Positions 40,566-50,685 of a DNA stretch of 64,000 nt are shown piece by piece. Location of the stretch: NCBI RefSeq assembly GCF_000783395.1, contig NZ_JSFK01000001.1, positions 62,001-126,000 on the forward strand. The letters are read 5' to 3'. Each line of letters opens with the position of its first letter. Within the stretch, counting starts at the first letter, position 1. The notes beneath the pieces were generated by a model. That model was not told where the DNA came from. It searched no databases and was given only the letters and a program-made list of their open reading frames with translations. The stretch is from Pseudomonas chlororaphis. GTDB lineage: Bacteria > Pseudomonadota > Gammaproteobacteria > Pseudomonadales > Pseudomonadaceae. Position numbers and translations under genes: made by a program.

Positions 40566-43427
40566 ATGCTCGAGCTCACTATAGAGCAGATATCCATGGG
40601 CCAATCGGCTGTGGATAAACCCGCTGCCTTGCAACTGCTCGCCAATCACCTGGTGGCCGATGGTCTGGTTGCCGACGGTTACCTCGCTGGATTGCAAGCA
40701 CGGGAAGCCCAGGGCTCGACCTTTCTCGGTCAAGGTATTGCCATTCCCCACGGCACCCCGGAAACCCGCGATCAGGTGTTCGCCACTGGCGTGCGCCTGA
40801 TGCAGTTCCCGGAAGGTGTGGATTGGGGCGATGGCCAGATCGTTTATCTGGCGATTGGCATCGCCGCCAAATCCGACGAACACCTGCGTCTGCTGCAACT
40901 GTTGACCCGTGCCCTCGGCGAGACCGATCTGGGCCAGGCCCTGCGCCGTGCCAGCTCCCCCGAAGCGCTGTTGAAACTGCTGCAAGGTGCGCCGCAAGAG
41001 CTGGCGCTGGATGCGCAGATGATCGGCCTCGGCGTCTCGGCCGACGATTTTGAAGAACTGGTCTGGCGTGGTGCGCGTCTGCTGCGCCAGGCTGATTGTG
41101 TGAGCAACGGTTTCTCGGCGGTGCTGCAACAAGTTGAAGCACTGCCGCTGGGCGACGGCTTGTGGTGGCTGCACAGTGAGCAAACCGTGAAGCGTCCGGG
41201 GCTGGCGTTTGTCACCCCGGACAAACCGATGCGTTACCTTGGCCAGCCGCTGAGCGGTCTGTTTTGCCTGGCCAGCCTTGGCGAAGCGCACCAAGCGCTG
41301 CTCGAACGTCTGTGTGCGTTGCTGATCGAAGGTCGTGGCCATGAACTGGGCCGCGCTACCAGCAGTCGCAAAGTTCTCGAAGTGCTCGGCGGTGAATTGC
41401 CCGCCGATTGGCCGAGCGCGCGTATTGCCCTGGCCAACGCCCACGGTTTGCACGCGCGCCCGGCGAAGATCCTCGCGCAACTGGCGAAGAGTTTTGATGG
41501 CGAGATTCGCGTGCGCATCGTCGACGGCCAGGACAGCGCCGTGTCGGTGAAGAGTTTGAGCAAACTGCTTAGCCTTGGCGCCCGTCGTGGTCAGGTGCTG
41601 GAGTTGATCGCCGAGCCGAGCATTGCCGCTGACGCTTTGCCGGCACTCCTGGCCGCCATCGAAGAAGGCCTCGGCGAAGAAGTCGAGCCGCTGCCAGCGG
41701 TGAGTCAACAGCGCGAGGTCATTGCCGACATCGCCGAAGTGCTGATCGCTCCGGCGTCCGGCGCTCAGTTGCAGGCGATCCCGGCAGCACCCGGCATCGC
41801 CATCGGGCCTGCGCATATTCAAGTTCAGCAAACCATCGATTACCCCTTGCGCGGCGAGTCCGCCGCCGTCGAGCGCGAACGTCTCAAGCAAGCGCTCAGC
41901 GACGTGCGCAGCGACATCCAAGGCCTGATCGAGCGCAGCAAAGCCAAAGCCATCCGCGAGATCTTCATCACCCATCAGGAAATGCTCGACGACCCGGAAC
42001 TGACCGACGAAGTCGACACCCGCCTCAAGCAAGGCGAAAGCGCCGAAGCGGCATGGATGGCGGTGATCGAAGCAGCAGCCAAACAACAGGAGTCGCTGCA
42101 GGACGCATTGCTCGCCGAGCGTGCGGCGGATCTGCGTGACATCGGCCGCCGCGTGCTGGCGCAACTGTGTGGCGTGCAGTCCGCGAGCGAGCCTGAACAA
42201 CCGTACATTCTGGTGATGGACGAAGTCGGCCCGTCCGACGTCGCGCGGCTGGACCCGGCGCGCGTCGCGGGGATTCTCACCGCACGCGGCGGCGCTACCG
42301 CGCACAGTGCAATCGTTGCGCGAGCCCTCGGCATTCCGGCGCTGGTCGGCGCTGGTGCGGCAGTTTTGCTGCTGGCGCCGGGCACGCCGTTGCTGCTCGA
42401 TGGCCAGCGCGGTCGCCTGCACGTCGATGCCGATGCGGCGACCCTGCAACGCGCCACCGAAGAACGCGATAGCCGTGAGCAACGCCTGAAGATTGCCGCC
42501 GAACAACGCCATCAACCGGCACACACCACCGACGGTCACGCCGTCGAAGTGTTCGCCAACATCGGCGAAAGCGCTGGCGTGATCAGTGCGGTGGAGCAGG
42601 GCGCCGAAGGCATCGGTCTGCTGCGTACCGAACTGATTTTCATGGCCCATCCGCAAGCGCCGGATGAGGCCACGCAAGAAGCTGAGTACCGCCGCGTCCT
42701 CGATGGCCTCGCCGGCCGGCCATTGGTGGTACGTACGCTGGATGTCGGCGGCGACAAACCGCTGCCGTATTGGCCGATCGCCAAAGAGGAAAACCCGTTC
42801 CTCGGCGTGCGCGGCATTCGCCTGACCTTGCAGCGTCCGCAGATCATGGAAGCGCAACTGCGCGCCTTGTTGCGTTCGGCGGACAACCGTCCGTTGCGGA
42901 TCATGTTCCCGATGGTCGGCAGCGTCGAAGAATGGCGTCAGGCCCGCGATATGACCGAGCGTCTGCGCCTGGAAATCCCGGTCGCCGATCTGCAACTGGG
43001 GATCATGATCGAAGTGCCGTCCGCCGCGTTACTCGCGCCGGTATTGGCCAAGGAAGTCGATTTCTTCAGCGTCGGCACCAACGACCTGACCCAATACACC
43101 CTGGCCATCGACCGTGGTCACCCGACGTTGTCGGCGCAGGCTGACGGCTTGCACCCGGCGGTGCTGCAACTGATCGACATCACCGTGCGCGCGGCCCATG
43201 CCCACGGCAAATGGGTCGGCGTTTGCGGTGAGCTGGCGGCAGATCCGCTGGCGGTGCCGGTGCTGGTTGGCCTCGGGGTCGATGAGCTCAGCGTGTCCGG
43301 GCGCAGCATTGCTGAAGTGAAAGCGCGCATCCGCGAACTCAGCCTGACTCAGGCGCAAACCCTTGCTCAACAGGCCCTGGCCGTGGGCAGCGCGAACGAA
43401 GTGCGCGCATTAGTGGAGGCCCTGTAA
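40566..43427 (+). CDS. fruB: PTS fructose multiphosphoryl transfer protein (EIIA-HPr-EI)
   Basis: A 953-residue fusion that passes phosphate from PEP to fructose. Order: EIIA-Fru with phospho-His62 in I-A-I-P-H-G-T-P; a central domain (about 150-280); HPr with His296 in A-H-G-L-H-A-R-P-A; and enzyme I with His580 in G-G-A-T-A-H-S-A-I-V-A-R and a PEP-binding C-terminal domain. The central domain looks like a degenerate second EIIA, with His203 in W-W-L-H-S-E-Q. AAGGAG precedes the ATG. fruK overlaps by one base. Confidence 0.96.
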   Translation: MLELTIEQISMGQSAVDKPAALQLLANHLVADGLVADGYLAGLQAREAQGSTFLGQGIAIPHGTPETRDQVFATGVRLMQFPEGVDWGDGQIVYLAIGIAAKSDEHLRLLQLLTRALGETDLGQALRRASSPEALLKLLQGAPQELALDAQMIGLGVSADDFEELVWRGARLLRQADCVSNGFSAVLQQVEALPLGDGLWWLHSEQTVKRPGLAFVTPDKPMRYLGQPLSGLFCLASLGEAHQALLERLCALLIEGRGHELGRATSSRKVLEVLGGELPADWPSARIALANAHGLHARPAKILAQLAKSFDGEIRVRIVDGQDSAVSVKSLSKLLSLGARRGQVLELIAEPSIAADALPALLAAIEEGLGEEVEPLPAVSQQREVIADIAEVLIAPASGAQLQAIPAAPGIAIGPAHIQVQQTIDYPLRGESAAVERERLKQALSDVRSDIQGLIERSKAKAIREIFITHQEMLDDPELTDEVDTRLKQGESAEAAWMAVIEAAAKQQESLQDALLAERAADLRDIGRRVLAQLCGVQSASEPEQPYILVMDEVGPSDVARLDPARVAGILTARGGATAHSAIVARALGIPALVGAGAAVLLLAPGTPLLLDGQRGRLHVDADAATLQRATEERDSREQRLKIAAEQRHQPAHTTDGHAVEVFANIGESAGVISAVEQGAEGIGLLRTELIFMAHPQAPDEATQEAEYRRVLDGLAGRPLVVRTLDVGGDKPLPYWPIAKEENPFLGVRGIRLTLQRPQIMEAQLRALLRSADNRPLRIMFPMVGSVEEWRQARDMTERLRLEIPVADLQLGIMIEVPSAALLAPVLAKEVDFFSVGTNDLTQYTLAIDRGHPTLSAQADGLHPAVLQLIDITVRAAHAHGKWVGVCGELAADPLAVPVLVGLGVDELSVSGRSIAEVKARIRELSLTQAQTLAQQALAVGSANEVRALVEAL

Positions 43428-44368
43428 TGGCCAAGATTCTTACCCTGACCCTCAACCCGGCGCTCGACCTTACCGTCGAACTGCCACGTCTGGAGGCTGG
43501 TCAGGTCAATCGCAGCGACGAGATGCACACCCACGCCGCCGGCAAAGGGGTGAACGTCGCCCAGGTGCTCGCCGACCTTGGTCATCAACTGACGGTCAGC
43601 GGCTTTCTCGGCGAAGACAATCTGCAAGCGTTCGAAACCCTGTTCGCCAAGCGTGGTTTTGTCGACGCATTCATCCGCGTTCCGGGCGAGACGCGCAGCA
43701 ATATCAAAGTGGCGGAGCAGAGTGGGCGCATCACCGACATCAACGGCCCGGGGCCGGTGGTCGATGCCGCCGCGCAGCAGGCGTTGCTGGATCGTCTGGT
43801 GCAGATTGCACCGGGTCACGATGCGGTGGTGGTCGCCGGCAGTTTGCCCCGTGGCGTCACCGCGCAGTGGTTGCGCGAGTTGATCGAACGGCTCAATCAG
43901 CTCGGTCTGAAAGTCGCTCTCGACTCCAGCGGCGAAGCATTGCGCGAAGCTTTGAAAGCCAGTCCATGGTTGATCAAACCGAACACCGAAGAACTCGCCG
44001 ACGCCCTCGGTTGCGACGTGGTTTCTCACACGGCGGAAGCGCAAGCAGCGGCGCGTTTGCATGCGCAAGGCATCGAGCACGTGGTGATTTCTCACGGTGC
44101 TGATGGTGTGAACTGGTTCAGCGTCGGTTCGGCACTGCACGCGACGCCGCCGAAGGTCAGCGTCGCCAGCACGGTCGGTGCCGGTGATTCATTGCTGGCC
44201 GGCATGCTTCACGGTCTGCTCAGCGCCGACACGCCCGAGCAGACCCTGCGCACGGCCACCGCGATTGCAGCGATGGCGGTGACCCAGATCGGATTCGGCA
44301 TCAACGATGCTGCGCAACTGGCGCAGCTCGAACAGGGCGTGCGCGTGCGTCCCCTGACAGAACAATAA
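43427..44368 (+). CDS. fruK: 1-phosphofructokinase
   Basis: A 313-residue PfkB-family kinase that turns fructose-1-phosphate, the product of FruA, into fructose-1,6-bisphosphate. The family marks N-P-A-L-D-L-T near the start, A-A-G-K-G-V-N-V-A and the catalytic loop S-T-V-G-A-G-D-S-L-L-A-G near 250 are present. It overlaps fruB by one base and is followed by fruA 11 bases later. Confidence 0.96.
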   Translation: MAKILTLTLNPALDLTVELPRLEAGQVNRSDEMHTHAAGKGVNVAQVLADLGHQLTVSGFLGEDNLQAFETLFAKRGFVDAFIRVPGETRSNIKVAEQSGRITDINGPGPVVDAAAQQALLDRLVQIAPGHDAVVVAGSLPRGVTAQWLRELIERLNQLGLKVALDSSGEALREALKASPWLIKPNTEELADALGCDVVSHTAEAQAAARLHAQGIEHVVISHGADGVNWFSVGSALHATPPKVSVASTVGAGDSLLAGMLHGLLSADTPEQTLRTATAIAAMAVTQIGFGINDAAQLAQLEQGVRVRPLTEQ

Positions 44369-44379
44369 GAGGGTTTGTC

Positions 44380-46113
44380 ATGAAATTAGCCATTGTTACG
44401 GCTTGCCCGAACGGCATGGTCACCAGTGTGCTGTGCGCGCGTTTGCTCGATGCGGCGGCGCAGCGTCAGGGTTGGAGCACCAGCGTTGAAGTGATCGATG
44501 CGGCGCACCCGGAACGCGAGTTGTCGGCGGCGACCATTGCCGCGGCGGAGTGGGTTTTGCTGGTCGCCACAGGCGCGATCGACATGACGCGTTTTGTCGG
44601 TAAACGGGTTTTCCAGATTGCCCCGGCGCAGGCGTTGCAGGATGTTGAAGCGGTGCTACGTCGTGGCGCAGAAGAGGCTGAGGTCTACGTTGCCAGCGCG
44701 GCTGCGCCAATTGCCGATGCAGCGCGCGCGCCACGCATCGTCGCGATTACCGCGTGCCCAACCGGTGTCGCCCATACCTTCATGGCCGCCGAAGCCTTGC
44801 AGCAAACCGCCAAGCGTCTGGGGTACGAACTGCAGGTCGAAACCCAAGGCTCGGTGGGCGCGAAAACCCCGTTGAGCGCAGCGGCGATTGCCGAGGCTGA
44901 CGTGGTGTTGCTGGCGGCGGACATTGAAGTCGCTACTGAGCGTTTCGCCGGCAAGAAAATCTATCGTTGCGGCACCGGGATCGCCTTGAAGCAGTCCGAA
45001 GCCACGCTGAAAAAAGCCTTGGCCGAAGGTGCGCTGGAAAGCGCGGCGGCTGACGGCAAAGCACCAGCCAAGCAAGAGAAAACCGGCATCTACAAACACC
45101 TGCTGACCGGCGTGTCGTTCATGCTGCCGATGGTCGTGGCGGGCGGTTTGATGATCGCGCTGTCGTTCGTGTTCGGTATTACCGCGTTCAAGGAAGAGGG
45201 CACGCTCGCGGCGGCATTGATGCAGATCGGCGGCGAGACCGCGTTCAAGTTGATGGTGCCGCTGCTGGCGGGTTACATCGCTTATTCGATTGCTGACCGT
45301 CCTGGCCTGGCGCCGGGGATGATTGGTGGTTTGCTGGCGAGCACGCTGGGCGCCGGGTTTATCGGCGGCATCGTCGCCGGTTTTATCGCCGGTTACGCGG
45401 CGAAGGCGATCAGCCGTTACGTCGCCTTGCCGCAAAGTCTTGAGGCGCTGAAACCAATTCTGATCATCCCGTTGTTCGCCAGCCTGTTTACCGGTCTGGT
45501 GATGATCTACGTGGTCGGCAAACCGGTCGCCGGCATGCTCGGCGCGCTCACGCATTTCCTCGACAGCATGGGCACCACCAACGCGATTCTGCTCGGTGTG
45601 TTGCTCGGCGGCATGATGTGCGTCGACCTCGGCGGGCCGATCAACAAAGCCGCGTATGCGTTCTCGGTAGGGCTGCTGGCGTCGCAGAGTTATGCGCCGA
45701 TGGCCGCGACCATGGCCGCGGGCATGGTGCCGCCAATCGGGCTTGGTATCGCCACGTTTATTGCGCGGCGCAAGTTCGCCCAGACTGAGCGCGAAGCAGG
45801 GAAAGCGGCGCTGGTGCTGGGCCTGTGCTTTATTTCCGAAGGGGCGATTCCGTTTGCCGCGAAAGACCCGTTGCGGGTGATCCCGGCGAGCATTGCCGGC
45901 GGTGCGCTGACCGGTGCTCTGTCGATGTATTTCGGCTGCAAACTGATGGCGCCGCACGGTGGCTTGTTTGTGTTGGCGATTCCGAATGCGATCAATCATG
46001 CGTTGCTGTATTTGCTGGCGATTGTCGCGGGGAGCCTTTTGACCGCCGTTGTCTACGCGACGGTCAAACGCCCGGAAGCCGTCGAGCTGGCGCTGGAACC
46101 CGCCAAGTCCTGA
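44380..46113 (+). CDS. fruA: PTS fructose permease, EIIB'BC
   Basis: A 577-residue membrane permease of the fructose PTS. Two tandem EIIB domains: the first with Cys9 in T-A-C-P-N-G-M (usually the regulatory B' copy), the second with the phosphocysteine Cys126 in T-A-C-P-T-G-V-A-H-T-F-M-A-A. The EIIC part (about 235-565) has about ten membrane segments and the G-G-P-I-N-K-A-A-Y-A-F motif. It ends the fruBKA operon. Confidence 0.96.
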   Translation: MKLAIVTACPNGMVTSVLCARLLDAAAQRQGWSTSVEVIDAAHPERELSAATIAAAEWVLLVATGAIDMTRFVGKRVFQIAPAQALQDVEAVLRRGAEEAEVYVASAAAPIADAARAPRIVAITACPTGVAHTFMAAEALQQTAKRLGYELQVETQGSVGAKTPLSAAAIAEADVVLLAADIEVATERFAGKKIYRCGTGIALKQSEATLKKALAEGALESAAADGKAPAKQEKTGIYKHLLTGVSFMLPMVVAGGLMIALSFVFGITAFKEEGTLAAALMQIGGETAFKLMVPLLAGYIAYSIADRPGLAPGMIGGLLASTLGAGFIGGIVAGFIAGYAAKAISRYVALPQSLEALKPILIIPLFASLFTGLVMIYVVGKPVAGMLGALTHFLDSMGTTNAILLGVLLGGMMCVDLGGPINKAAYAFSVGLLASQSYAPMAATMAAGMVPPIGLGIATFIARRKFAQTEREAGKAALVLGLCFISEGAIPFAAKDPLRVIPASIAGGALTGALSMYFGCKLMAPHGGLFVLAIPNAINHALLYLLAIVAGSLLTAVVYATVKRPEAVELALEPAKS

Positions 46114-46131
46114 CTGACAACACAAATCCCC

Positions 46132-46220
46132 TGTGGGAGCGAGCCTGCTCGCGAATGCAATCTGCCAGCGACATGTATGTTGACTGGCACACCGCTTTCG
46201 CGAGCAGGCTCGCTCCCACA
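46132..46220. repeat. REPIN between fruA and phoD
   Basis: TGTGGGAGCGAGCCTGCTCG and its inverse copy flank a spacer of about 42 bases. It starts 18 bases after the fruA stop and may protect or end the fruBKA mRNA. The remainder up to 46288 shows no gene. Confidence 0.88.
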
Positions 46221-46288
46221 ATGGTTGGTGGTGTCATGGCGAGTTCATATAGGCGTGCTTAAGTTTTCCTTTTTTCAGGGAGAACACC

Positions 46289-47830
46289 ATGAGCGATTTC
46301 AACCCCGGTCGCCGACGTGTCATGCAAGTCGTTGGCGCCGGTCTGCTGATGCCAAGCCTGGCGCCGGCGGTGATTGCGTCGGTCAAGGATCGTCCGCAGT
46401 TGACCGATGGCGTGCAGTCCGGCGACCTGCAAGGCGACCGCGCGATGATCTGGAGCCGCAGCGATCGCCCGGCGCATATGGTGGTCGAGTGGGACACCCG
46501 CAGCCAGTTTCGCCATCCACGCCGGCTGGTTTCGGCGCTCGCCGATGCCCGCAGCGACTTCACCGCCCGCGTTGAACTCACCGGACTGCCGGCCGATCAG
46601 GCGATTTTCTACCGCGTGTATTTCAAGGACGCCCGCACCGGCGTCGCCAGCGAACCGTGGCTGGGTCACCTGCGCAGCGCTCCGACGGCGCGGCGCAATA
46701 TTCGTTTCGTCTGGAGCGGCGACACCGTCGGCCAGGGCTTCGGCATCAACCCGGACATCGGCGGCATGCGCATCTACGAAGCGATGCGCCTGCGTTTGCC
46801 GGACTTCTTTATCCACAGCGGTGACACCATCTATGCCGACGGCCCGGTGCCCGCTCAACTGACCACCGAAAACGGTCGGGTGTGGCGCAACCTCACCACT
46901 GAAGCCAAGAGCAAAGTCGCGCAGACCCTCGACGACTATCGCGGCAATTACCGCTATAACCTGATGGACGAAAACATCCGCCGCTTCAACGCCGAAGTGC
47001 CGCAGATCTGGCAGTGGGACGACCATGAAGTGGTCAACAACTGGTCACCGGGCAAGCAACTCGACGAGCGTTATCAGGAGAAAGATATCCACACCCTGGT
47101 CGGGCGCGCACGCAAGGCGTGGTTGGAATATTCGCCGATGCGTTTGCAGGCTGCCGACGGCGGCGGGCGGATTTATCGCAAGTTGAGTTATGGGCCAATG
47201 CTCGATGTGTTCGTGCTCGACATGCGCAGTTATCGCGGCGCCAATGACGACAACCTCGGCGCGGCGAAACCGTTTCTCGGGCGTGAGCAACTGGACTGGC
47301 TCAAACGCGGTTTGAAGAAATCCAAAGCTCAGTGGAAGGTCATCGCCGCTGACATGCCGATCGGCCTTGGCGTGCCGGATGGTGAGGTCAGTCCGGGTGT
47401 CGCGCGTTGGGAAGCGGTGGCCAACGGTGACCCGGGACCGGCGCAGGGGCGCGAAGTGGAAATCGCCGAATTACTCGGATTCCTGCGCGCGCAGCAGGTG
47501 CGCAATTTTGTCTTTCTGACGGCGGACGTGCATTACTGCGCGGCCCATCACTATCACCCGGATCGCGCGGCGTTTCAGGATTTCGAACCGTTCTGGGAGT
47601 TTGTCGCGGGGCCGCTGAATGCCGGGAGCTTTGGGCCCAACCCGCTGGATAAAACCTTTGGCCCGGAGGTGGTGTTCGAGAAGGCACCGCCGGCGCAGAA
47701 CACTTCGCCGTTTGCCGGGTTTCAGTTTTTTGGCGAGGTGAATATTGAAGGGGGGAGTGGGGAGATGAGTGTGGTGTTGCGGGATTTGAATGGGGTGGCG
47801 GTTTTTGAGAAGAAGTTGCAGCCCGCTTAA
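46289..47830 (+). CDS. phoD: PhoD-type alkaline phosphatase
   Basis: A 513-residue secreted metallophosphatase. The N-terminus (G-R-R-R-V-M-Q-V-V-G-A-G-L-L) is a twin-arginine-type export signal. An N-terminal fibronectin-like PhoD_N domain (about 35-130) precedes the catalytic domain, with W-S-G-D-T, H-S-G-D-T-I-Y-A-D-G-P-V-P, W-D-D-H-E-V-V-N-N and T-A-D-V-H-Y-C-A-A-H-H-Y carrying Fe/Ca ligands. I saw no Pho box before it. It converges on the reductase gene across a MITE-like repeat. Confidence 0.9.
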   Translation: MSDFNPGRRRVMQVVGAGLLMPSLAPAVIASVKDRPQLTDGVQSGDLQGDRAMIWSRSDRPAHMVVEWDTRSQFRHPRRLVSALADARSDFTARVELTGLPADQAIFYRVYFKDARTGVASEPWLGHLRSAPTARRNIRFVWSGDTVGQGFGINPDIGGMRIYEAMRLRLPDFFIHSGDTIYADGPVPAQLTTENGRVWRNLTTEAKSKVAQTLDDYRGNYRYNLMDENIRRFNAEVPQIWQWDDHEVVNNWSPGKQLDERYQEKDIHTLVGRARKAWLEYSPMRLQAADGGGRIYRKLSYGPMLDVFVLDMRSYRGANDDNLGAAKPFLGREQLDWLKRGLKKSKAQWKVIAADMPIGLGVPDGEVSPGVARWEAVANGDPGPAQGREVEIAELLGFLRAQQVRNFVFLTADVHYCAAHHYHPDRAAFQDFEPFWEFVAGPLNAGSFGPNPLDKTFGPEVVFEKAPPAQNTSPFAGFQFFGEVNIEGGSGEMSVVLRDLNGVAVFEKKLQPA

Positions 47831-47844
47831 AGATCAAAGGCTGA

Positions 47845-48021
47845 CCCTCACCCCAGCCCTCTCCCGGAGGGAGAGGGGGCTGACCGAGTTGTCTTGCGTC
47901 ATACATCGACCTGAGAGATCGAGTCGATTATGGATTCGGTAAAGCAGTCGCAGGTCGGCGTACTTCTCAAGCATCCCCCAATCAGTCCCCTCTCCCTCCG
48001 GGAGAGGGTTAGGGTGAGGGG
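47845..48021. repeat. MITE-like palindromic element, copy A
   Basis: About 177 bases with CCCTCACCCCAGCCCTCTCC at one end and its inverse relative GAGAGGGTTAGGGTGAGGG at the other; each end also contains a small hairpin (CTCTCCCGGAGGGAGAG and CTCTCCCTCCGGGAGAG). The inner part has CTGACCGAGTTG, shared with copy B at 54724-54881. It fills the gap between convergent phoD and the reductase gene, 4 bases from the latter's stop codon. Confidence 0.82.
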
Positions 48022-48024
48022 CTT

Positions 48025-50595
48025 TTAATAGACATCACGCCGGTAGCGGCCCTGCTCGATCAGGCGTTCGACTTCAGCGGCACCGAGAATGTCGTTGAGT
48101 ACCTGATCCACGCCTGAGGCCATGCCCTGAAGGCTGCCGCAGATGTAGATGACGGCACCTTCGGCCAGCCATTTCTTCAGCTCAACCGCCGACTCACGCA
48201 AACGATCCTGCACATAAACCTTCTCCGCCTGATCCCGCGAAAACGCCAGATCCAGCCGCTCAAGATCGCCATTGATCAACCACTCTTCCAGCTCCGCACG
48301 GCAGAGGAAATCGTGTTCACGATTGCGTTCGCCAAACAGCAACCACTGGCGCTGCTGACCGTCGGCAATCCGCGCCTTTAGCAAGCTGCGCAGTCCTGCG
48401 ATGCCGGTGCCGTTGCCCAAAAGAATCATCGGCACTGGTTCGTTCGGCAGATGGAAACCACTGTTGCGGCGCACCCGCAAACTGATGCTGCCGCCCACCG
48501 GCGCATGCTCGGTCAGCCAACCAGAGCCGATGCCGAGGCTGCCGTCCGCATGCTGTTCCTGACGCACGATCAGCTCCAGCACACCGTCGGCGGCAATCGA
48601 GGCGATCGAGTATTCGCGCATGGCCAGCGGCACCATCGCATCGACCAGCGATTGCGCATGCAAACCGACCAGATGGGCGCGGTGCTCGGGCAATTGCCGC
48701 GACGCCAGCGCGACTTCCAGCGGCTCGTCGAGACCGTTGATTTTCACCGTGGTCTCGCCACGAATGCCGAGGCCGTCGAGGAAGTGTTCGATGGCCCACG
48801 GGCAGTTGCGTGGCAGCACTTCGACCAGATCACCGGCCAGCCAGCTGCTGGTGTTCGGTGCGCTCAGGCCCAGCAAGTAAACCGGCGAACCGCTGCTGTC
48901 CGGGTTCATCAGTTCGCGGCGTACCAGCGTCCAGTTGTCGTAACTCGGCGTTTGCCAGGTGTCGACCGGCGCTTGTCCGGTGAGCAGGCCCAATTGAGTC
49001 TGCCAGTGACGCAGGGCATACGGATCACCGCTGTCGACTTCCACTGGCGCAAACAGTGTCTTGCCGCCGTGCTCGCTCAGCCACTGATGCAGGCGTTTGG
49101 CGAAGCCGCAGAAGTGCTGGTATTGACGATCACCGAGGCCGAGCACCGAGTAATTCAGGCTATCGAGCGTTGCCGCCTTGCCGAGCACTTTGCGCTCGAA
49201 TCCGCGCGCGCTGTCCGGCGCTTCGCCGTCGCCAAACGTGCTGACCACAAACAGCGCGTTGTTCGATTCACGCAAATCCTGCTCGCTGACATTGGCCAGC
49301 GGCTGCACCTTCACCGGCAATCCGGCTGCCTGCAATTGCCCGGCGGTCTGCCACGCCAGTTGCTCGGCAAACCCGCTCTGGCTGGCGAAACCGATCAGCC
49401 ATGCCGACGCATCGCCCGCCGGTTGAGCGAGACCTTTGCGCGCATCCTTGATCTGCTTTTTCTTGCGTCGACGATCGAGGTATAGCAGCCAGCCGGTGAT
49501 GAAGAACAACGGCATGCACACCGCCGCGAGGGTGATGATGATCCGCCCGGCCAGACCGAAATAACTGCCGACGTGCAGCGCGTAAATACTGGTGAGCAAT
49601 TGCGCCTTGAAGCTCTTGTCGGCGTAACGATTGACGCGTTTGACGATGCCGGTGGCCGGGTCGAGGGTGATCTGGTTCAGCGCCCGGTCATGCGGCGAGT
49701 TGTCGAGCAGGTAGAACACGGTCGCCGGTTGGCCCGCGACGGCCGGCATACGGATGTTGTAGGCGGCCAGACCCGGGCCGGCAGCGCTGTAGATGCTGCT
49801 CCACATCGCTGCGTAATCGGCGGTCGGTGCCGGGCCTTCCGGCGCTGGGCCGCGACCACCGCGCACGCGCTCGTTTTGCGGCGCGTCGGAGAGCAATTTG
49901 GTCAGGCCTTTGTTGTACCACTCATACGACCAAGACAACCCGGTCAACGCCAGCAGCAGATAGACCAGCAGACACCACGTGCCGGCCACCGAGTGCAGAT
50001 CCCAGTTGAAGGCGCGACCTTTTTTCTTCCAGTCCAGCGTCAGCCACACGCGCCAGCTGTTCCACTGACGTGGCCAGCGCAGGTACAGGCCGGAGAGGCA
50101 GAAGAACAACAGAATCAGCGTGCAGGCGCCGGTGATGTTGCGGCCGGTATCGCCCATGGCGAGGAAGCGGTGCAGTTGCAGCATCAGGCCGAAGAAGTCC
50201 TGGCCGACGGCATCGCCCATGAACTTGGCGGAGTACGGATCGAAATAGCGCATCTCGCCGCGACGTTCACCCTTGGGCGGGGTGAAGAAGACTTTCGCCG
50301 CGTTGCCGCTGTCGGTTTCGACCCAGAGCATCGAAACCTTTTTGCCCGACGTGGCTTCGATACGCTCGACCAGTTCGACGGGCGGCAGCACGCCGGCCAC
50401 CTGCTTTTCCACCTGCAGGACGGAGGGATTCAGCGCCCGCAGGATCTCGTCCTGAAACGAATAGGCCGCGCCGGTGATGCCCATCAACGCCAGCACCAGG
50501 CCTGCGGTGATGCCAAAAAACCAGTGCAACTGGAACAGGGTTTTCTTCAACACGTCACTCGCCGTCCATTCGGAAATTGTCTTCACGGCGCGCAT
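48025..50595 (-). CDS. Membrane PepSY-flavodoxin-NAD(P)H reductase (FoxB/sulfite-reductase-flavoprotein-like)
   Basis: An 856-residue inner-membrane oxidoreductase, probably a ferric-siderophore reductase. The N-terminal PepSY-TM part (about 20-390) has four membrane helices, each with a nearby histidine (H24, H142, H201, H341) that could bind haem; then a flavodoxin-like FMN domain (about 395-545) and a ferredoxin-NADP reductase-type part with [10 protein letters not shown] near 722 and Y-I-C-G-S. I place the start at ATG 50595 ([10 protein letters not shown]); GTG 50586 is an alternative, since a terminator hairpin at 50639-50664 rules out a longer start. By position it corresponds to PA4513 of P. 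aeruginosa next to piuA. Confidence 0.85.
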   Translation of the reverse strand: MRAVKTISEWTASDVLKKTLFQLHWFFGITAGLVLALMGITGAAYSFQDEILRALNPSVLQVEKQVAGVLPPVELVERIEATSGKKVSMLWVETDSGNAAKVFFTPPKGERRGEMRYFDPYSAKFMGDAVGQDFFGLMLQLHRFLAMGDTGRNITGACTLILLFFCLSGLYLRWPRQWNSWRVWLTLDWKKKGRAFNWDLHSVAGTWCLLVYLLLALTGLSWSYEWYNKGLTKLLSDAPQNERVRGGRGPAPEGPAPTADYAAMWSSIYSAAGPGLAAYNIRMPAVAGQPATVFYLLDNSPHDRALNQITLDPATGIVKRVNRYADKSFKAQLLTSIYALHVGSYFGLAGRIIITLAAVCMPLFFITGWLLYLDRRRKKKQIKDARKGLAQPAGDASAWLIGFASQSGFAEQLAWQTAGQLQAAGLPVKVQPLANVSEQDLRESNNALFVVSTFGDGEAPDSARGFERKVLGKAATLDSLNYSVLGLGDRQYQHFCGFAKRLHQWLSEHGGKTLFAPVEVDSGDPYALRHWQTQLGLLTGQAPVDTWQTPSYDNWTLVRRELMNPDSSGSPVYLLGLSAPNTSSWLAGDLVEVLPRNCPWAIEHFLDGLGIRGETTVKINGLDEPLEVALASRQLPEHRAHLVGLHAQSLVDAMVPLAMREYSIASIAADGVLELIVRQEQHADGSLGIGSGWLTEHAPVGGSISLRVRRNSGFHLPNEPVPMILLGNGTGIAGLRSLLKARIADGQQRQWLLFGERNREHDFLCRAELEEWLINGDLERLDLAFSRDQAEKVYVQDRLRESAVELKKWLAEGAVIYICGSLQGMASGVDQVLNDILGAAEVERLIEQGRYRRDVY

Positions 50596-50638
50596 TATGC
50601 CGTGGGTTATCGAGAAGCGTTCTTTCTTACGCACAAAA

Positions 50639-50664
50639 GCCCCGTTCAATTGAATGAACGGGGC
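50639..50664 (-). terminator. Terminator of the TonB-receptor gene
   Basis: Read on the minus strand, GCCCCGTTCA and TGAACGGGGC pair around six bases and are followed by TTTTG. It lies between the receptor and the reductase gene, downstream of a REPIN. Confidence 0.82.
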
Positions 50665-50685
50665 CAAGCCTTGCGGCGCATACCT

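Noticed and set aside
40428..42995. Long antisense frame over fruB
   Set aside because: Gln/Arg/His-rich shadow translation; fruB is complete and conserved on the other strand.
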